Positions 11,076 through 22,324 of a stretch of 64,000 nt of DNA are shown in pieces. Source of the DNA: Gymnopus androsaceus JB14 (lineage: Eukaryota > Basidiomycota > Agaricomycetes > Agaricales > Omphalotaceae); the NCBI GenBank assembly GCA_009733575.1, contig ML769389.1, positions 686,449-750,448 of the forward strand, in the 5' to 3' direction. Below the pieces are notes generated by a model. That model searched no databases and was not told the origin of the DNA. It worked only from the letters and a program-made list of their open reading frames with translations. The position numbers were made by a program, and so were the translations under genes. Every line of letters begins with the position of its first letter. Position 1 is the stretch's first letter.

Positions 11076-11614
11076 TGGTGCAAATCACTTAGTCATTGCA
11101 ACTTTTGTGCAGTCGCCAATTTGGTCATGGAATGGATCCTATAGTTAGCGCTCATGACTAATATACACATTTAATAATTTTTTTTTGAAGTTTAAGGCAA
11201 ACATGCCTCTTGTGATGGCTTCAGTTAGAATAGAGACAATTTGGCAATGAGAACACTGGGTATATCATTGGATTGATGCATATTGTGATGGGCTTGGGGT
11301 CAAGGAGGCTCAGCAGAGGTGAATGACATCAGCAAAATAGTATTACTCTCATCATCATGTTCCTGAGGGTCTTGCTTGTAGTTTTTACCAGTAAACCACC
11401 GGTAACATAAATTACTATATATGTACATAGCACAGCCACTCGCCAATTTGAGAAGTTCATCTTTTTTTCCTGCAACACTACAGCTTATCCCTCTGACAGA
11501 AACATACCTCCCTATAGATGCTTTAATTCTGTCAGAGAGATAAGTGATATTTATACAATATCCTCAGTAGTATACCACTGCACAAAAGTTGCAGTGACTA
11601 AGTGATTTGCACCA
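11076..11614. mobile_element. TA-flanked MITE, about 0.54 kb
   Basis: Left terminus TGGTGCAAATCACTTAGTCA at 11076 and right terminus ending TGATTTGCACCA at 11614 are inverted copies over about 38 bp with one or two mismatches. Each end abuts TA (11074-11075 and 11615-11616), which fits Tc1/mariner-type insertion. Inside is a further 17-bp foldback, TTATCCCTCTGACAGAA against TTCTGTCAGAGAGATAA. No transposase. Confidence 0.8.
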
Positions 11615-11742
11615 TAGAAAAAATGAAAGAGCTCAACTCAGGCTCAACTGTATTGGACCCTGCAGGTCCCATCTTATAGCAAATACCAATAAACAAGCGT
11701 TCAAAAATCATGAGGTGGTAAATATCTATGCAAAACGCTGTA

Positions 11743-11963
11743 CAGTGCGTTGCATTGAAAACGGGAAGCCTGGATTTTGGCGACCTTATTTATGTGTGTT
11801 TGCCTGGTGCCACTGGCAGCTCGGTACAATACATATACTGTGTACTTAGATCACTCGCGTCATTTATAAATTTCAATTGGTGCCGAGCTGCCAGTGCTCA
11901 GATAAACATAAAGAAACAAGGTCGTCAGAAATCCTGGCTTCCCGATTTCAATGCAACGCACTA
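11743..11963. mobile_element. Mariner-like MITE, 221 bp, TA target site
   Basis: Termini CAGTGCGTTGCATTGAAA (11743 onward) and the inverted copy ending TTTCAATGCAACGCACTA (11963) extend into arms of about 80 bp that nearly fill the element. TA flanks both ends (11741-11742 and 11964-11965). The CAGTGCG-type start with TA duplication is typical of Tc1/mariner. The whole unit can fold into one long hairpin, a possible small-RNA source. Confidence 0.85.
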
Positions 11964-12268
11964 TACCGTTAAGTTGTACATACGAGTCTGTTCGGCCAAC
12001 TATTTTTCGAATTTCGATTTACAATTTACGATTTACGATTCTCATTGGTAAGCAATTGCGTGATTGATGCGGGCGCTCCGCCTATTCCGAAACATCGGAT
12101 ATCCTCGGTTTAATCCTTGCCAATGCAATTTTAACACTGGCTGGAATGATGGTAAACCCGATTTGGTTTAACCCTTAAACCGCATTTGGTAGTACCCTTA
12201 AACTACTTTCGGCAATGTTACGGCAGCCTTAAACCACTTTTGGATGATGACTTAAACCGTTTGACTCA

Positions 12269-12768
12269 TATCTGATTAAAGGTTGATTTGGCGCCCTCCC
12301 GGCGCTACCCCTCAATTTATGTCTGGGACGCGTTTAGAATGCATTTAGGACATGTTTTCTTGCATGTATAAGCCTCTGATAGTAAATATATATGCTGTAA
12401 TTGAACTCAAATCCCTAAAGCACAATTTAAAGACATAATTTACAAGTGATCCATTGTCCAAGATGGAAGGATGCATTGATTTGGCCCTTGGGTGACAATT
12501 ACTGAGCTTGTTTGACCTGTAATAACACTTAAAGCTTCAAAGCATTAATGAAGCCATTTGAATGAGAAAGATTGGCATAAAGTGGTAAACCTGTAAGTAT
12601 TGTGACTGTTTTATTGCCACTACTGGTACTACTTAGTGCTTATACTTAAACTGAGAGAACATTCCAGTTATCCAACAATTATCTACTTATTGCACAGTTG
12701 GCTGTTTGGAGTCATTGGACTTGAAACATTTCTGATTCAGTAATTCCCTCATGAAACACCAGACATGT
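12269..12768. other. No gene recognised
   Basis: A/T-rich sequence right of the long-TIR element. No open frame or repeat that can be supported. Confidence 0.45.
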
Positions 12769-13635
12769 GCAGTGCAAGAGAATTTGTGCAAAATTTGAGT
12801 CAAATGCAAAGAAAAAATCAATTTAGCTTGCTTCAACCAAGTTCAAGCAACACATAGCAGGATAATTCTATTTAGCAACCCCCTTGGTATGAAACAACCC
12901 TTTGCTAATTTAACAGCCACATTGGAGTCACAAATGGTCACACCAAGGTCAAACATCAAGACTTCCTTTTTATGAAGAAATAAATATCTTTATGAGTTAA
13001 ATACTTCATATTTAGTAATTTACTAGTAAGGATGTTGGAAATAGCTATAGATAGTGATGTTCTAGTGTACTTAGTCTTGGCATTATTTACTGGAAATAAT
13101 TAGCAGTTTGAATCATCAATCCAACTCTCACTGCATAACCAGAATCATGTGGCAGGTTGCTACATTGCTAAGTAATTCACTCTTACTCAGTTACCCTTGC
13201 CTTTCCCGATGTTTACTCACTCATACATGTCTGCTCCACATGCATATACTCATCTTGTAACTTTGTAATCAATCTTAGTAGCTTAAAGGAATAACATACT
13301 TATGCATATATGCTGAATTTACATTTAGCCTTGGACTGCTCATTCAGTACTTTGAATGAACAAGAACCGGAAAGAAATCCAGGTTCGAAAATGTCACACT
13401 TGAAGGTGCGTGACAGGGTTGCTCAACAAAAATTGGGCTCTAAAAGGGGTTGTTACAAGCAAGGGAGTTGCTAAACAAGATTATCCCACATAGCATGTTA
13501 TTGAAACAAAAAAAAAACTAAGGGAGAGCAGGATGCATGCAAGGTACATGTGCAGTGCTAGAAAATTTGAGCAAATACAAAGAAACAACAAATGAAAATC
13601 AATTTAACTTAGCTCAATCAAGTTCAAGCAGTATT
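12769..13635. repeat. Inverted repeat flanked by a direct repeat
   Basis: 12849-12905 and 13442-13501 are imperfect inverted copies (TTTAGCAAC..CCCTTG and its complement, about 60 bp). Outside them, 12769-12850 and 13545-13635 are imperfect direct copies of about 85 bp (GTGCAGTGC, AATCAATTTA, AAGTTCAAGCA). The arrangement suggests a MITE-like unit inside a duplicated segment. The open frame at 13537-13866 covers the right copy and is not considered a gene. Confidence 0.5.
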
Positions 13636-14309
13636 AGCATGAGTATATGTGTTAATGAGGCAGAAAAAGTGAAAGAATTGAGCCATAACTGTATTTGTCT
13701 TATTGAAAATGAAGCAAGAATAAATTGCAATAAATTTAACACAGGTCTGAGGTGGAACAAGGTTTTTTTAAGTGGACTAATGGGAATTGAACTCAGATCC
13801 ATACTTGATGTAAAAAAAACCATAGTAACAGATGGTGTTACAGTTACAGTAAATTACCACAGGTAGCTGCCTGCTACTTACTTCATTTATTTAATGCAGC
13901 ATTCATGATCTAATTTTTGATTTCCGCGGCCTGATTCCACATCAGCAAAACCTGGGTGTACTGTACAGAACTGGACAGTTCTGTACAGCACTCATAGCAC
14001 CCATAGCAGCCATAGCAAGGTACCCCTCTGTCCAGAACTATGGAGTGCAATGGAGTGCTATGGATTGCTATGGATTTCATGGGAATGCCATCTGTCAGGC
14101 TCTATTCAATACAAATATATTGATATTTTGAATAGTTTTGTTGGCTCTCAGCGAGACAAAAACAGGATGAAAATAATCATGGAATCATATCATATTATTG
14201 TGGTCATTAGTAGTACAGTAGGACAATTAATACAGTAGTAGCAAAACTAGTAGAACTATTCCAGAATGTTGAACAGCAAGTGAGACTAAATGGTGAAATC
14301 ACATTACTA
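13636..14309. other. No gene; solo copy of a CATCAGCAAAACCTGG terminus
   Basis: At about 13943 the sequence CATCAGCAAAACCTGG matches the terminal inverted repeat of the element at 35801-36608. No partner terminus was found nearby. It is followed by ATAGCA/CTATGG-rich short repeats (13990-14090). Confidence 0.4.
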
Positions 14310-14705
14310 ACCAAGTGTAGCGCTTGCGGGGTGAGACAGATGTAGAGAAGTTTAGTATTGTCAGTAAGACAGTGAAGCAGTAGTATGCAGAGTGATAGGG
14401 ACTACAGGAGAACTACTACAGCTTATATACTAATTGTCTGTGGAACTATACAGTACCCTAAATCTAATAATAGGTACAGTATTAGTAATTGAGCATGCAT
14501 ACAATGGTCCCTACAATGTGATGTATATATATACATCAGCAGTTGATATCCTAGCTATAATCACATGTACGTAATTAGTGAATGACATTAATCAAATGAT
14601 ATCAATGCACAGGAATGTGGTTTCAGTGATTGGTAAGCCGATGTTGAATATCATGGTACAAAGTACCTGATCATGTCTCCATGATTGCGAGTGTATCTTT
14701 CAACA
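14310..14705 (-). repeat. Copia-type LTR, minus strand, solo or with a short internal remnant
   Basis: Read on the minus strand, a G-rich polypurine tract AAGGGGGAG (14714-14706) is followed by TGTTGAAAGATAC starting at 14705, the same layout as the copia element at the window's left end. A TATA-like TATATAAGC lies downstream in the expected position. The internal side (14715-14870) has a short open frame but no clear pol motif. The distal LTR end near 14310 is estimated. Confidence 0.55.
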
Positions 14706-14870
14706 CTCCCCCTTGCTAAGATCAATGGATCAGCGAGAAAAGGGTTTAAGGAATCTTTAGATGAAAAGAAAATAAAATCTGTGTGAGAGGGGCAACTGGG
14801 AGGGATAATTCTATTAACCAACCCCGCTGCCCAAACACAATCCCTCAATTTGACACAAATCATAACAACC

Positions 14871-15967
14871 TGGCCTACAAATTTTTTTCATTAAGTTCTG
14901 AAGCGGCGGAGGCTCGGAGTGATGTGACTGATATCCGGTGAATTATTAGTATCAGCTGCATGCGTAATATCTCTTTCCCAGCACATGTGTCAGATGCCGT
15001 GAGACAAACAAACCACATCAACCAGCTTGCATCTTTGCTTCCACACCCATCATCATCACTGCAAGTGCTCATTCATTGAGCTCTTTCTGTCTGTTCCATA
15101 TTATCCATCAACAATTCCATCTTTTATGCTGTCTAACCATCGCATTTCTGCACCCCGTGCAACAGCCCAACCCTCATGCTCACTTCTACAAACCAAAAAT
15201 GGCAGCAACAATGTTCCAAATGATTTGCCACTTTTGATCTCATGGGTGAACAAAAGGTGCTATGCAGTATTATGCCTGTGTCAAGGAGAGGCAGAAGAAG
15301 GTATGCATGTGGCTTCTTCTCCAGTGCATGCATTAATCTTGTGTTTGCTTCAGTAGCACTACCGAGACTTTTACAATTACGGCCACAGTCACCGCTATCT
15401 CAAGGCTAGTTACTCCTGCCTCCGATGTTTACTTTTTTTTTTGAACATTCTAATGTAAGAGGTCTTACGCTTTCTGCTTGATACATTGTTTATTTTTATT
15501 GCTTTGCTAGAATACTGAAGTTACTGCTGCTCCCCCCTTTACTATTACTGCTACTATCCGTATGCATATGAAGAACTGTTCAATATATTGGATCACCGCC
15601 CTATCAACCTCAACTCAGAGATTTACCCGTTAAACCAAATATAAAGCCCAAGCTATACAACACCAGCAAGTTGCCGTATTGGTTTGTTCAGAATAAGCTT
15701 GAAATAATTAGGCTCAGACCTTGACTGTGCCTGTTATCCCAAAGCTATTGCCACTGCACTTCCAGGTGTTATTGAATTCCTCATGTATTCAGCCAAAAAT
15801 CAGGGTCTTAACTCTTTGTATGGAGCACATATGAGTTCAGAGTAAGGCAACGTCACCACCTTGTTGCACGGTAGGTCCATTTTTGATGTGTACATCGATT
15901 CAATGACTGAGGTTTCCTTTTCAAGACAATTGTTCTGCATACCTACCAATGTTCACAAACCAATGAT
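14871..15967. other. Possible 5' exons of the Ulp1/MULE gene; structure unresolved
   Basis: Coding-like pieces occur on the plus strand, for example the frame starting with ATG at 15127 (MLSNHRISAPRATAQPSC) and a stretch near 15740-15840 (AIATALPGVIEFLMYSAKNQG). They precede the recognised protease exons and may be upstream exons of the same gene. I cannot join them confidently. Confidence 0.35.
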
Positions 15968-17123
15968 GTGTTTGCAGTTTCACCTCTGCCTTGGGCCCAG
16001 ATATCTGCCGTTAATAGGTACATTCCATTCATTGACAGCCTTTTCATTGTTTGGTTAAATACCATCAAACAGGAATTGAAAGCCCTCCACTTCAATTATC
16101 TACACTCAGCACACACTCTTTTGCTCTGCATTCATCACTCTCTTTCAAGTTCTTACTTAATTCTGGCCTCTAGATGTCATCGTTTGATGTTTACACAACA
16201 TCATCTGCTTCGACATTATACTCCTCCCAATTCTTTACCAACCTATCCTTTCAGGATGCCTCCGTGCTATTGCTGCCTACAGCACTGCCAGATGGTTCGC
16301 TTTTGTGCTGGTCTTTTCTCTCTACCCAGCTGGCAGATGTTGATGATGACTGGGCTCGTTACGTGGCATTGAGCAAAGAAATCCCATCGCAAGCTGACTT
16401 GCTGCCTGTAATGTCAAAGCTGAATGAAGGTTATGATGCTGGCAACCGTTTCATCTGCTTCACTCTGAAGTCCACACGATACAGTGAATATATGTTGGTA
16501 TTTCACTTTGCAAAGGTTTGTGTCATTTCCGTCTTCCGTTTATTGAGCTTACGAGCTTGATTTCAGTTGCGGCTCTTCACCTCTATCAACAATCATTGCA
16601 AAGCAATATCTTTTTCTCGTGATCTCCTTTGTTGCATCGAGAGTTCTACTGCATTTCCAGATGATATTGTGGAGCATTTCTGCCATGCATGTATCACTGG
16701 AGCAATTCATGGCTTTCTTGGCTCGGATTATCCAATGTGGAAACTTGGAACATTATTTGATGAAAATTATGTTGATGAAGAAGTAATCAACAGTCTTGCA
16801 GAGCTACTCTACCTGCACCAAGCTGCAAATGCATTTGGTGAACCAACATTCCTTTTCCTTCCCACCTTCTCTTTCAACAACGCGACTCATCACAAGGGGG
16901 ATATCTGTGGTCCCAATGTCCAGGTGTTCCGCGATTGTTTGAACACCCTTCTGTACACAATCCGTGGCTTTGCATTTCTTGCTTGCCTCAATCATCATTA
17001 TACAGGATATTTTTATGATCGGACCTGCCTCATGTTTGCCAATACTCTGGGCAATGGGGCTGCCGGCATTGCTCATATTGCTCTTAAGGCTACGCAGCAG
17101 CTAATTGAGCAGCTGGTTCATTA
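15968..17123 (+). pseudogene. Ulp1-type protease/MULE gene, part 1 (catalytic His region)
   Basis: First of three separated pieces of one transposon gene. Exon-like stretches: about 15970-16165 (SPLPWAQISAVNRYIPFID, LNTIKQELKAL), 16174-16515 and 16567-17123, the last two joined by a 51-bp intron (16516-16566, GTTTGT...TTTCAG). The third exon carries the Ulp1/C48 cysteine-protease fold: VDEEVINSLAELLY, FLFLPTFSFNN, then GFAFLACLNHHYTGYFYDR with the catalytic-type His and MFANTLGNG at the usual DSLG position (Asp replaced by Asn). The reading is cut at 17123 by the KDZ element, whose first bases supply a false stop. Such proteases remove SUMO-like modifiers; Ulp1 domains also occur in MULE-type transposons. 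Confidence 0.8.
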
Positions 17124-17268
17124 CCAGTATTAAAATAAAGCCTGACAAGTTGTCGGAGGCGTATTTTAATAATAGCAACAACTTGTCAGGCAGCCGGATT
17201 TACCCTGGTAGGGCTCTGGGGGACCCTAGAAGCGCCCAGATAAGCTAACCGGCATCACGGCTAGGTTC
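17124..17268 (+). repeat. KDZ left terminal inverted repeat with internal hairpin
   Basis: Matches the reverse complement of 28588-28733 with scattered differences. Within it, CCTGACAAGTTGT and ACAACTTGTCAGG form a perfect 13-bp stem around a loop of about 22 bases (GGAGGCGTATTTTAATAATAG). A TATATAATAATAATATA tract follows and is loosely mirrored on the right. The hairpin may be a transposase recognition feature; that is inference. Confidence 0.9.
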
Positions 17269-17448
17269 ATTTACGGTATATAATAATAATATACCATTGG
17301 CGCCTTAGTTTTTGAGCACTTTGCAGGCTGATTAATAATACTTGGGGCGCTTTGACATTCCAAATCCAGTAAAAAAGACCAACACGGTTCTATAGCCAAC
17401 ATTATATACATTCGTGCACAAGAAGACATAGCAGCAATAGAATAATGA

Positions 17449-20275
17449 CTAGGTATGGGCCCGTTTAGCTTGGGGGGCCTTTGTCGCATCTTCTGCCCTA
17501 TCCTCTAGGCTCCGTTTGACCCCTGCATGACCCTCTTCTGCGTCCTCCCCTGTCGTCCCCTGCATCCCTTCCACATCCAAGAACGACTTGCATGCTTTAT
17601 CGCCGGAGTGAACAGCCTCCCACGACTCCACTCTGCCTTCCTGCACCTCCCGTCCACATCCCTGTGCCTCTGTCAACCCCTGCTCATGCGTTGCTCCCCC
17701 CTGCATTTCCGTTCCACCCCCCTGTCACTCCCGGATACCCTCCTGTACATTGTTTTGCTCCATATCTCGATCCTCCTCCTCCTCCTTGTTCTCCTCTTCT
17801 TTTCGAAGACCCGTGATTGCAAGCAAAAGCTGCTCCAAGAACCCCCTCCACTCCATGCTCGGATCCTTCAGCCCCTCCTCCTCTTCCCTCTGGAACCACC
17901 AGCGCAAACAGATGAAAACAGTATACAGACCATTGATCCCCGGTACCCGAATCTTCTTCCAGCGTTCAACCTGTGAAGCGGATAAGGGCCCTTCAACTTG
18001 AGGCGGCTCAGGAACCAGAGTCTCCCACCAAGCTACCAGCTTCACTCCAAAGGCCACCAAATCGTCGATATTGGGGATGAAGCTGTGGTCCCGCCCAGCC
18101 TTGACCCATGCACCAACCTCCTCCGGATGTCCTTTGGCTGCGAGGGGCTTGGCAGTGCCATTAGGACCATAGAAAAGCTCCAGAGCTACCCATTCCTTGA
18201 CGGCCTCTGCCAGGAGAGCATTCGGAAGCTTGTCAACAACCTGCAGGCTTGCTTAGTCCAGCCAAAGCATTGCACCGGGAATAGAGAGGCCCGTGAATGA
18301 AGCTAATGTCCTTCGATGCAACGTTGCAATGAGGTGACTCTCCCCTTCTGGCTTCGAAGCAGACGTGCGCTGGGAGGAGCCAGGGCTTTAACCGACTGAC
18401 CTTCTGAACTGGCTTAGGCTTTGGCCTTTCCGGAAACATTCCTCCAGCCAAACCCACTCTGCAATGAGCTTCGCATTACAGAGGATGTTGTCCTCCTGTT
18501 CCCTCTCATAATCCGACATCATGCGGAATCAACGGAGCTCCTTTGCGCGCCCTTCTTCTCCCAGCCCATCCAACATCACCTGCACATGGGACCCAAGCCT
18601 GTTGTACAGGGGAACCACGGCAAGAGGAGAGGAGGGAGGAGATGCAGAGGCCTCAGAAGGTGCAGGAGGCCCAGGGGCTGGAGGGGGCGTATCAAGAGGA
18701 TCCCCGTCGTTGGTGGCGTCAGAGCCTTTGTGATGCCGTTTGGTTCTGGTTGATCATGGACCTGAGGAGATGGAGGCGGTGCAGCGGATGCAAGGGCATA
18801 AGGAGGCATATCCGCGGGATGGTTTTGAGGATCCTCGACATGGATGGCGTCGGAGGTTTTTGTAGCATCGTTCAGTGGATTGGGACCAGAGGGTTGAACA
18901 GGAGGATCCTCGACGTCGATGGCATCAGAGGTTTTTGTAGCGTCGTTCAGTGGATTGGGACCAGAGGGTTGAACGGGAGGATCCTCGACGTCGATGGCGT
19001 TGGAGGTTTTGTAGCGTCGTTCAGTGGATTGGGACCAGAGGGTTGAACGGGAGGATCCTCGACGTCGATGGCGTTGGAGGTTTTTGTAGCGTCGTTCAGT
19101 GGATTGGGACCAGAGGGTTGAACGGGAGGGGCTTCCTCGGATGCAGAGGTGCTACCAGAGGCAACAGACTTGGACGTTCCTAGACCTACGCCAAAAGAAT
19201 TGAGTTTAAGATTGAAATAAACCGTTGAAGCAGAGCATCGAGCCTCTTACCTTTATCCAGCTCGTACCCTTTCTTGGCAAACTGGGCCAAGGACCAAGAA
19301 TACATTGTTTTGAAGGCCACTGGGTCCTAATCTTCAAACTTCTTTCTGTTGACCGTACCGGCACTGACGCTAATATCAAAAAAAAACTTAGTACAAGTAG
19401 ATTCCAATAAAGAAAGCACCTATGTCTGCATATAGGCAACAGGCCTATCCTTCTCTGGAGCATCCTCGATGTTGTATACAGTGATGACGACCTTTCCTCA
19501 CAAAAGGTTCGACCATTGCTCAGCGAGGGGCTCGGCCACAGAAACAAACTGCTTCCATGCACTAAACAATACATCAATACAGGTGCGTTTGAAAAAGAAA
19601 CCTCGGCACTTACAAGACAATATTTTCCTCCGTAGGCTGAGGAGCCTCGTCCATGTCATCAGCCTCCTCCTGCTGGCGCTCATGCCCCTCACAAGCCTCC
19701 TTCTTCTCTATAAAATTGTCCTCTCTGCGCTTTCTCTATGTCCTCCTTTACTTCCGAACTAGCCTTTTCGTATTCCTCCTTAGCTACCTTGTTCATAAAA
19801 GCAAGCTTTTGCTTCGGATCTCCGGGGTTGGCATCCCACCTTTCCTTGGCCAAATCCTTAATGGCGGGCCCATGGACCGGATGGCGAAGAAAAAACTTGT
19901 ATGCTGGCAAATGACGAGCGGCGGGAGGTGCAGGTGGTATTAGCAGCTTAATGAGGATGTCGAGCGCTGTGCAATCTACTGAGTTGGCAGCTGAATTTTT
20001 GTTGTTGAAATATGACTTAAGCTTCTATAACAAACTTGGGGTCAAAACGCTAGTAAACTAATAAATGAAAGAACCTACCTTTCTGAGCTCTCCTTCCCCC
20101 ATCCTGTAGCCGGCGAGAGGGAAGTTAACGTACCATTTGGGCCAAAATTTGTCAAAGAACGCCTCCCTGATCTCCAGAGCTGGCAACGAAAAGTGTCAAC
20201 GTGGGGTTTCAGAAAAATCTCTTCATCTGCAAGCCAGACCGTTGGTCTGCCACAGGTTCTCTTAGCTTTTGACAT
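17449..20275 (-). pseudogene. KDZ-borne minus-strand gene: tryptophan-rich protein with repeat region and C-terminal NLS
   Basis: Start ATG at 20275 (MSKAKRTCGRPTVWLADEE), last codons KRSLEDRAEDATKAPQAKRAHT, stop at 17449. Recognisable blocks in order: an N-terminal DNA-binding-like region (ADEEIFLKPHV), a block with AYKFFLRHPVHGPAIKDLAKERWDANPGD and KLAFMNKVAKEEYEKAS that looks HMG-box-like, a repeat region with four copies of a 25-residue Pro/Asn/Asp-rich unit (18829-19127), then LVAWWETLVPEP and FICLRWWFQREEEE before the basic tail. Several introns are implied (for example before 20030 and 19190). A frameshift sits near 19730 and another in repeat copy 3. A nuclear role in the transposon's life cycle is inferred; I know no specific function. 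Confidence 0.65.
18829..19127. repeat. Four tandem copies of a 75-bp coding repeat
   Basis: Units start at 18829, 18904, 18979 and 19053 with GGATCCTCGAC. Copies are about 95 percent alike. The third unit is 74 bp because a T-run has four instead of five T, which shifts the minus-strand reading frame. The encoded unit includes VQPSGPNPLNDATKTS and AIDVEDPP. Confidence 0.92.
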
Positions 20276-20601
20276 GAGTTTTGAGGACAAAGAATCAGAT
20301 TCGACACGAGACTGTCACGGCACGTGATGCCCTTGCGTGGAAAGTAACGTTGATCGTTTCGATGCTTTTCAACTTCAACCAAATGGGTGAGTCTTTCTTT
20401 ATCTTATTTTTTGTCTTACTTTGCTTTCATATGTTTTTATTATATGTTTTTGATAACCTCCTGACGAGGGTCCTACTTGGGAGCCAACTCAGGTTTCAAC
20501 GCCTGAGGGTCCTACTGTGGAGCCAAGGGCCTTTACTTTAGAACTGTAGATACATTTTTTTACGCTTTAATTCAACCTTCGCTCGTTTTCTGAACCAACT
20601 G

Positions 20602-22220
20602 ATGGCCCTTTCGCAGCCACATGCATCGGCAGAACTTTTTTGCCCTGAGGTGATTTCAAAACCGAAAACGCAGTTTGCATCCCCTCGAAATCAACCCTTT
20701 CACCTCAAGGAGAGACTTGACGAGCAAGCTGTCGCCCAAGAGACCGTCGACAACTCCGAAGACCTACAGGACAACCCCGAAATTGATCCGGACAAGGAGC
20801 AAAGCCTTCAGGCTGATTTCGAGAGTCCTCAGAGCATCGGCGACACCTCTGCCTGTCAATTTGTGCTCAAAGAGCTCTCGGGTGGCTCCTCCTCTTCCCA
20901 GCCTTCTGTTTCCTCCGCCACGAAGTCCAAATGGGCCTCCAAGGATGCTAAAAAGCGCGAAAAGCAACGGCTTGAACGTGCGATGAAACTCCAAGGGGAA
21001 GGAGCGCAAACTCTCAGATGCTGCTCAGTGTCGTCTTCAAGAATCAGGCTCCATTCAATCCGAGGAATTTTCGCTGGAGGAGGACGCCGAGGTTGGATCA
21101 GGGGGGTACACGGGGAAGAAGGTAGAGTACGAACACGTCCACAGCTTCATTGCAGACCTGGAGGCCCAAGGCTTCAAGGAGTTCATGGCTGAACCCGGGT
21201 ACGTCCCCTCCCCTCCTATCCCTCCTCTCTTATCTCTCAACCCTCACTTCAGGAAAACATATGCCATCCTAGAACAGCAACGGCTACATTTCCGGTGTAA
21301 TAGGTGGGCACCCCCAAGGCACCGGCTGGGCCAAAGTCAACGAGCAGGCCTGCAACTCAATTCGGCAAGCCCAGGATGAGCTCCACTTCAACGAGAAGCA
21401 GGCAAACCACTGTTGAGCAGACTGTCCCGCTGTCATGTTCGGCGTCAGCTTTGGCGGAGGAGCAAAGGTGAAAGCCATGTTGCCCCACGGAAGCTTCCAG
21501 CTAACATTCCTTTAGAGACCTGGCAACCTTAGACAGAGCAGCCAGGCAGCATTCAACACCATGCTTGCCTTGCTGAGTCTCAGCTGCTTCGCACGTGTTG
21601 CTGGTTATTCCAACTGTAAGCCCCAATTCACCCCCATCCTTAATTAGACTCAGCTGGTCATGTTCCAGGCCTTTTCATGGCCTATCGCGTACGGCTGCTA
21701 TGCCTACAGCAAGAGCACGCTCGACAAGCTATTCGAATGGAACCCGAAGCTTCACCGTTTGTTCAGGAACACAGCCTGGGCAGCATGCACTATCAACTTT
21801 GGGCCTTTCTCCGTCACCTACCCTCACGTTGACTCCACCAACCTTTGCTTTGGCTGGTGCGCCATTACAGCATTCGGCAACTTCGACCCAACATGCGGCG
21901 GCCATCTCATACTCTGGGACCTCGGGCTGTATATCCGCTTCCCTCCTGGCTCCACTATCCTCATCCCCTCTGCCCTCCTCGTCCACTCCAACGTTCCCAT
22001 CGCCCCTGGCGAAGAACGCTTCTCCCTCATCCAGTACTCCTCGGCTGGTCTGTTCCGTTGGGTCGAGAACAGGTTCCAGAGTGACCAGGACTTTGATCTG
22101 CATGCCACCGCAGCTCAACGCAGCCAATGCAGTGCAGAGCGTCGAGGAAGGTGGGCAAGCGGCCTACATTTGTTTTCGAAGTGGGCGGACATTCAGGCTG
22201 GGAATTGGATGGGCAAATAG
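20602..22220 (+). pseudogene. TET/JBP family 2-oxoglutarate/Fe(II) dioxygenase, multiply broken
   Basis: The C-terminal double-stranded beta-helix is clear: FGPFSVTYPHVDSTN carries the Fe-binding HxD (codons 21825 and 21831). It is followed by GWCAITAFGNFDPTCGGHLI and LWDLGLYIRFPPGSTILIPS, then the distal His of VHSN (21984-21986) and the 2-oxoglutarate Arg in GEERFSLIQYS (22017-22019). Upstream are NSNGYISGVIGG and FGVSFGGGAK, then intron 21468-21515, RPGNLRQSSQAAFN and intron 21616-21668. The N-terminal part is disordered and charged. Lesions: frameshift in a G-run near 21000, TGA at 21414-21416 at a probable Arg, and one-base mismatches at splice joins. Family members oxidise 5-methylcytosine in DNA. 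Divergent from the minus-strand gene, possibly sharing a promoter region at 20280-20600. Confidence 0.88.
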
Positions 22221-22324
22221 GCGATTCTCTTGATATCGTATTAATTAGATGCTCATGTATATCAGATTTGGCTGAGCTTTCAGTATTGCTAATGCCTTGA
22301 ACCAATGTTCTTGAATATGCGTAA

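Larger units (their letters stand above)
7872..12268. mobile_element. 4.4-kb long-TIR element carrying a captured-looking gene
   Basis: 7899-8013 and 12138-12251 are inverted copies of about 115 bp with only one or two mismatches by eye. They contain repeated TTTAAGG(G) motifs. Similarity continues outward to TGGGTC at 7872 and GACTCA at 12268, each flanked by TA, which suggests a TA target site, though the outer part has an indel. There is no transposase inside, so the unit is non-autonomous. It contains a CYSTM-like gene (8636-9067), an older inverted-repeat unit (9359-10125) and two TA-flanked MITEs. Long termini plus a spliced cellular-type gene recall Pack-type elements; superfamily is undecided. 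Confidence 0.75.

Noticed and set aside
13537..13866. Plus-strand frame of 109 codons
   Set aside because: It overlies the right copy of a direct repeat, is A/T-rich and resembles no protein.
17527..17976. Plus-strand Pro/Leu-rich frames
   Set aside because: Shadows of the minus-strand KDZ gene ending in KRAHT.
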